Origin: Coleophoma eucalyptorum
Taxonomy: Eukaryota > Ascomycota > Leotiomycetes > Helotiales > Dermateaceae
Direction of reading: 5' to 3'
NCBI GenBank assembly: GCA_026120035.1
Contig: JALRME010000011.1
Coordinates: 806,001-870,000, forward strand
Length of the DNA: 64,000 nucleotides
This document shows, piece after piece, positions 62,501 to 64,000 of this stretch. Positions within the stretch are counted from its first letter, which is position 1. Each line of letters begins with the position of its first letter. A model generated the notes under the pieces. The model ran no database searches, had not been told where the DNA came from, and worked only from the letters and a program-made list of their open reading frames with translations. The translations under genes and the position numbers were made by a program.

Positions 62501-64000
62501 GCCCCAACTTGCTAAGATAGGGAATGGGGACTCCCAATGCACTTGGCTTCTTGTAATGGGATTTGACAATGCCCAGTAAAGTTTGGACCAAAGGCACAAG
62601 TCTTTTTGTTGCACTATACTAGTTAATGTTGTAGGTTTCATGGGAGATCTTCCGTGCATGAAATGGTGGAACCAGAATTGGATTGCATATGGTAGGAATA
62701 TGCCATGACGAAGTACAAGCGGAAAGGGACCACAAGTATCTAAGGATGAGAAAATTTCATCCACATTCTCTGCACATTTCCGGGAGATGTACTTGAGACA
62801 GTCAGTCGCAAGAATGCGATTAAGATCGTTATGGTTGCAGTGCCAGATATATGTTGATTCGCCGTTTCCTTGTGCCTGAAAAATCTCTTTCAGTTCCGCA
62901 TGTCGTATGAATACTTGGTTATATCGGACATCTATGATTCCGGCAAACCATTTTTCAAATTGGACAATAAGTCCGTTCACTGAGTCTTCATCGTCGTTGT
63001 AGGCGTCATCGTTGTCTATTAACATCATGGTCGCCAGCTCCTTCTTCGACAATGGCCTCATCGCATAACTGAGCCACATGATTGCGCAACGTACAGCGCG
63101 CTGATTGGAAGCGTATCGGAGTACTCGATCGAGAATGGAAGCAAGAGGCTTTTCTGGCATGGGACCATCTAAAGGCCCTAGGACAATGCTTAGAAAGTCA
63201 ATAGCCTCCTGAGGAGCATTGCACCTTGTCCCTAGCTGATGCCATACAACCGAATGTGCGATTGGGTCCAGCTCCTTTAGTTGAGCCAGACGTTGCTGCG
63301 TTGGACCTTCAAGACGATAGAATCGAGACCACTTCGAAAATGGATCGACCAGCTTATTCATTCCAAAATTGGAGCCGTCGTAATTTGTTTCGACGGAGCT
63401 GTCAGAAAGCTGGGGTATCTCAATTGTCGGCCATTTTAGCAACTCCGGCTCAAGCTCCGCTGGCTTTCGGCTGGTGACCAAGACTTTCCACGGCACCTCA
63501 GTCATTACAGAATAGCGAGCAATTAAGTCTACGAATACCTTGCGCGAGGAGGCATCGCATTCATTGAATTGATAGATGATGACTTTTAGCTGGTCGAAAG
63601 AATCCAGTTTGACTATACAACAGAACTCGAACCACCTCATCAAGTCCCCCTCGCTCCATCCGCGTTCTTCATGAAGGCGTCGAAGAAACACCTCGGCTGT
63701 GTAGAGACTTGGGTGTTGGCGCAGTATCTGAGTAATGAAGGTTGTCAGCATGTCAGAGAGCGTACGGCGCTTCGAATCCCAGGGCCTAAAGTCAAAATAT
63801 AGTACTAGAGATTGCAAGCCCTTGCTCCTACTGATATCTTCAAGATGGTAGAAAACTTGCTCGGACGCAAAACGACCATTCGTACCCGAGGCAGTGCTGT
63901 CGAGCAGGTGAAGCAGCTGAGTTTTAGAAGTGTCGAGCCATGTCTGATAAGTTGGATTGTTTTTGAGCCAGAAATCTTCGACATAAGATGTGGCAAATGG
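59552..64000 (-). CDS. large NACHT-like/ankyrin-repeat protein with C-terminal ZZ zinc finger (5' end outside window)
   Basis: The frame is open from the window edge (64000) to 59894, then a 57-nt intron leads to the last exon 59552-59836, giving 1463 residues in the window. The first part matches fungal NACHT-like proteins (PTYQTWLDTS, then YFDFRPWDSKRRTLSDMLT), but no G-x4-GK(S/T) P-loop is present where it is expected and the Walker B site reads IIYQFNECD rather than a hydrophobic run plus DE. A winged-helix-like region (about 250-330) is followed by about 18-20 ankyrin repeats (residues 620-1300; typical NGWTPLCWAV and LLLENGA units). The last exon completes a ZZ finger: CDSC, CETC, CAKC and a final H-x4-H pair, then an acidic Ser/Asp tail. 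Such proteins are linked to fungal non-self recognition; a signalling role is inference. Confidence 0.87.

Overview
This window is nuclear DNA of a filamentous ascomycete (Pezizomycotina, possibly a plant-associated or saprotrophic Leotiomycete-like fungus; the class is a guess). The evidence is many 44-68 nt GT-AG introns with CTRAC-like branch sites, Zn2Cys6 regulators, an ascomycete laccase ending in the DSGL plug, a GH10 xylanase with CBM1, GH55, NACHT-like/ankyrin architecture, and one gene knocked out by in-frame stops only, as repeat-induced point mutation (RIP) could do. Most genes had to be spliced by hand. Every multi-exon model given here closes in frame from start to stop, except the gene cut by the window edge.

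Region 1 (about 0-26 kb) is a loose set of degradative and secretory genes: two unrecognised proteins, a secreted GH10-CBM1 xylanase with a repetitive linker, a secreted amidase-signature protein, a membrane-anchored fucose-lectin-like propeller, a 12- or 13-exon laccase, a small secreted protein of unknown family, a DUF5672 protein and an 11-exon GH55 beta-1,3-glucanase. Intergenic spaces are long (1-2.5 kb) and hold low-complexity tracts and one possible decayed secreted-protein gene.

Region 2 (about 26-59 kb) looks like a catabolic or transport cluster for a small nitrogenous compound. It has a YCII-domain protein head-to-head with a 2-oxoglutarate/Fe(II) dioxygenase, three DAL5/allantoate-permease-type MFS carriers, two NCS1 (uracil/allantoin-type) permeases, a class I glutamine amidotransferase-like hydrolase, a PLP aminotransferase, a polysaccharide-deacetylase-fold hydrolase of the PuuE/cyclic-imidase type, an NTF2/SnoaL-like protein, a TPR protein and two Zn2Cys6 regulators. 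Part of this set recalls the nicotinate (hxn) genes of Aspergillus, but the ring hydroxylase and monooxygenases are absent, so the substrate is open. Between the genes lie a nitronate monooxygenase gene killed by four in-frame stops, an orphan C-terminus of an MFS transporter, and a roughly 390-bp foldback (MITE-like) element.

Region 3 (59.5-64 kb) is the 3' part of a large NACHT-like/ankyrin-repeat gene that ends in a ZZ-type zinc finger and runs off the right edge of the window.
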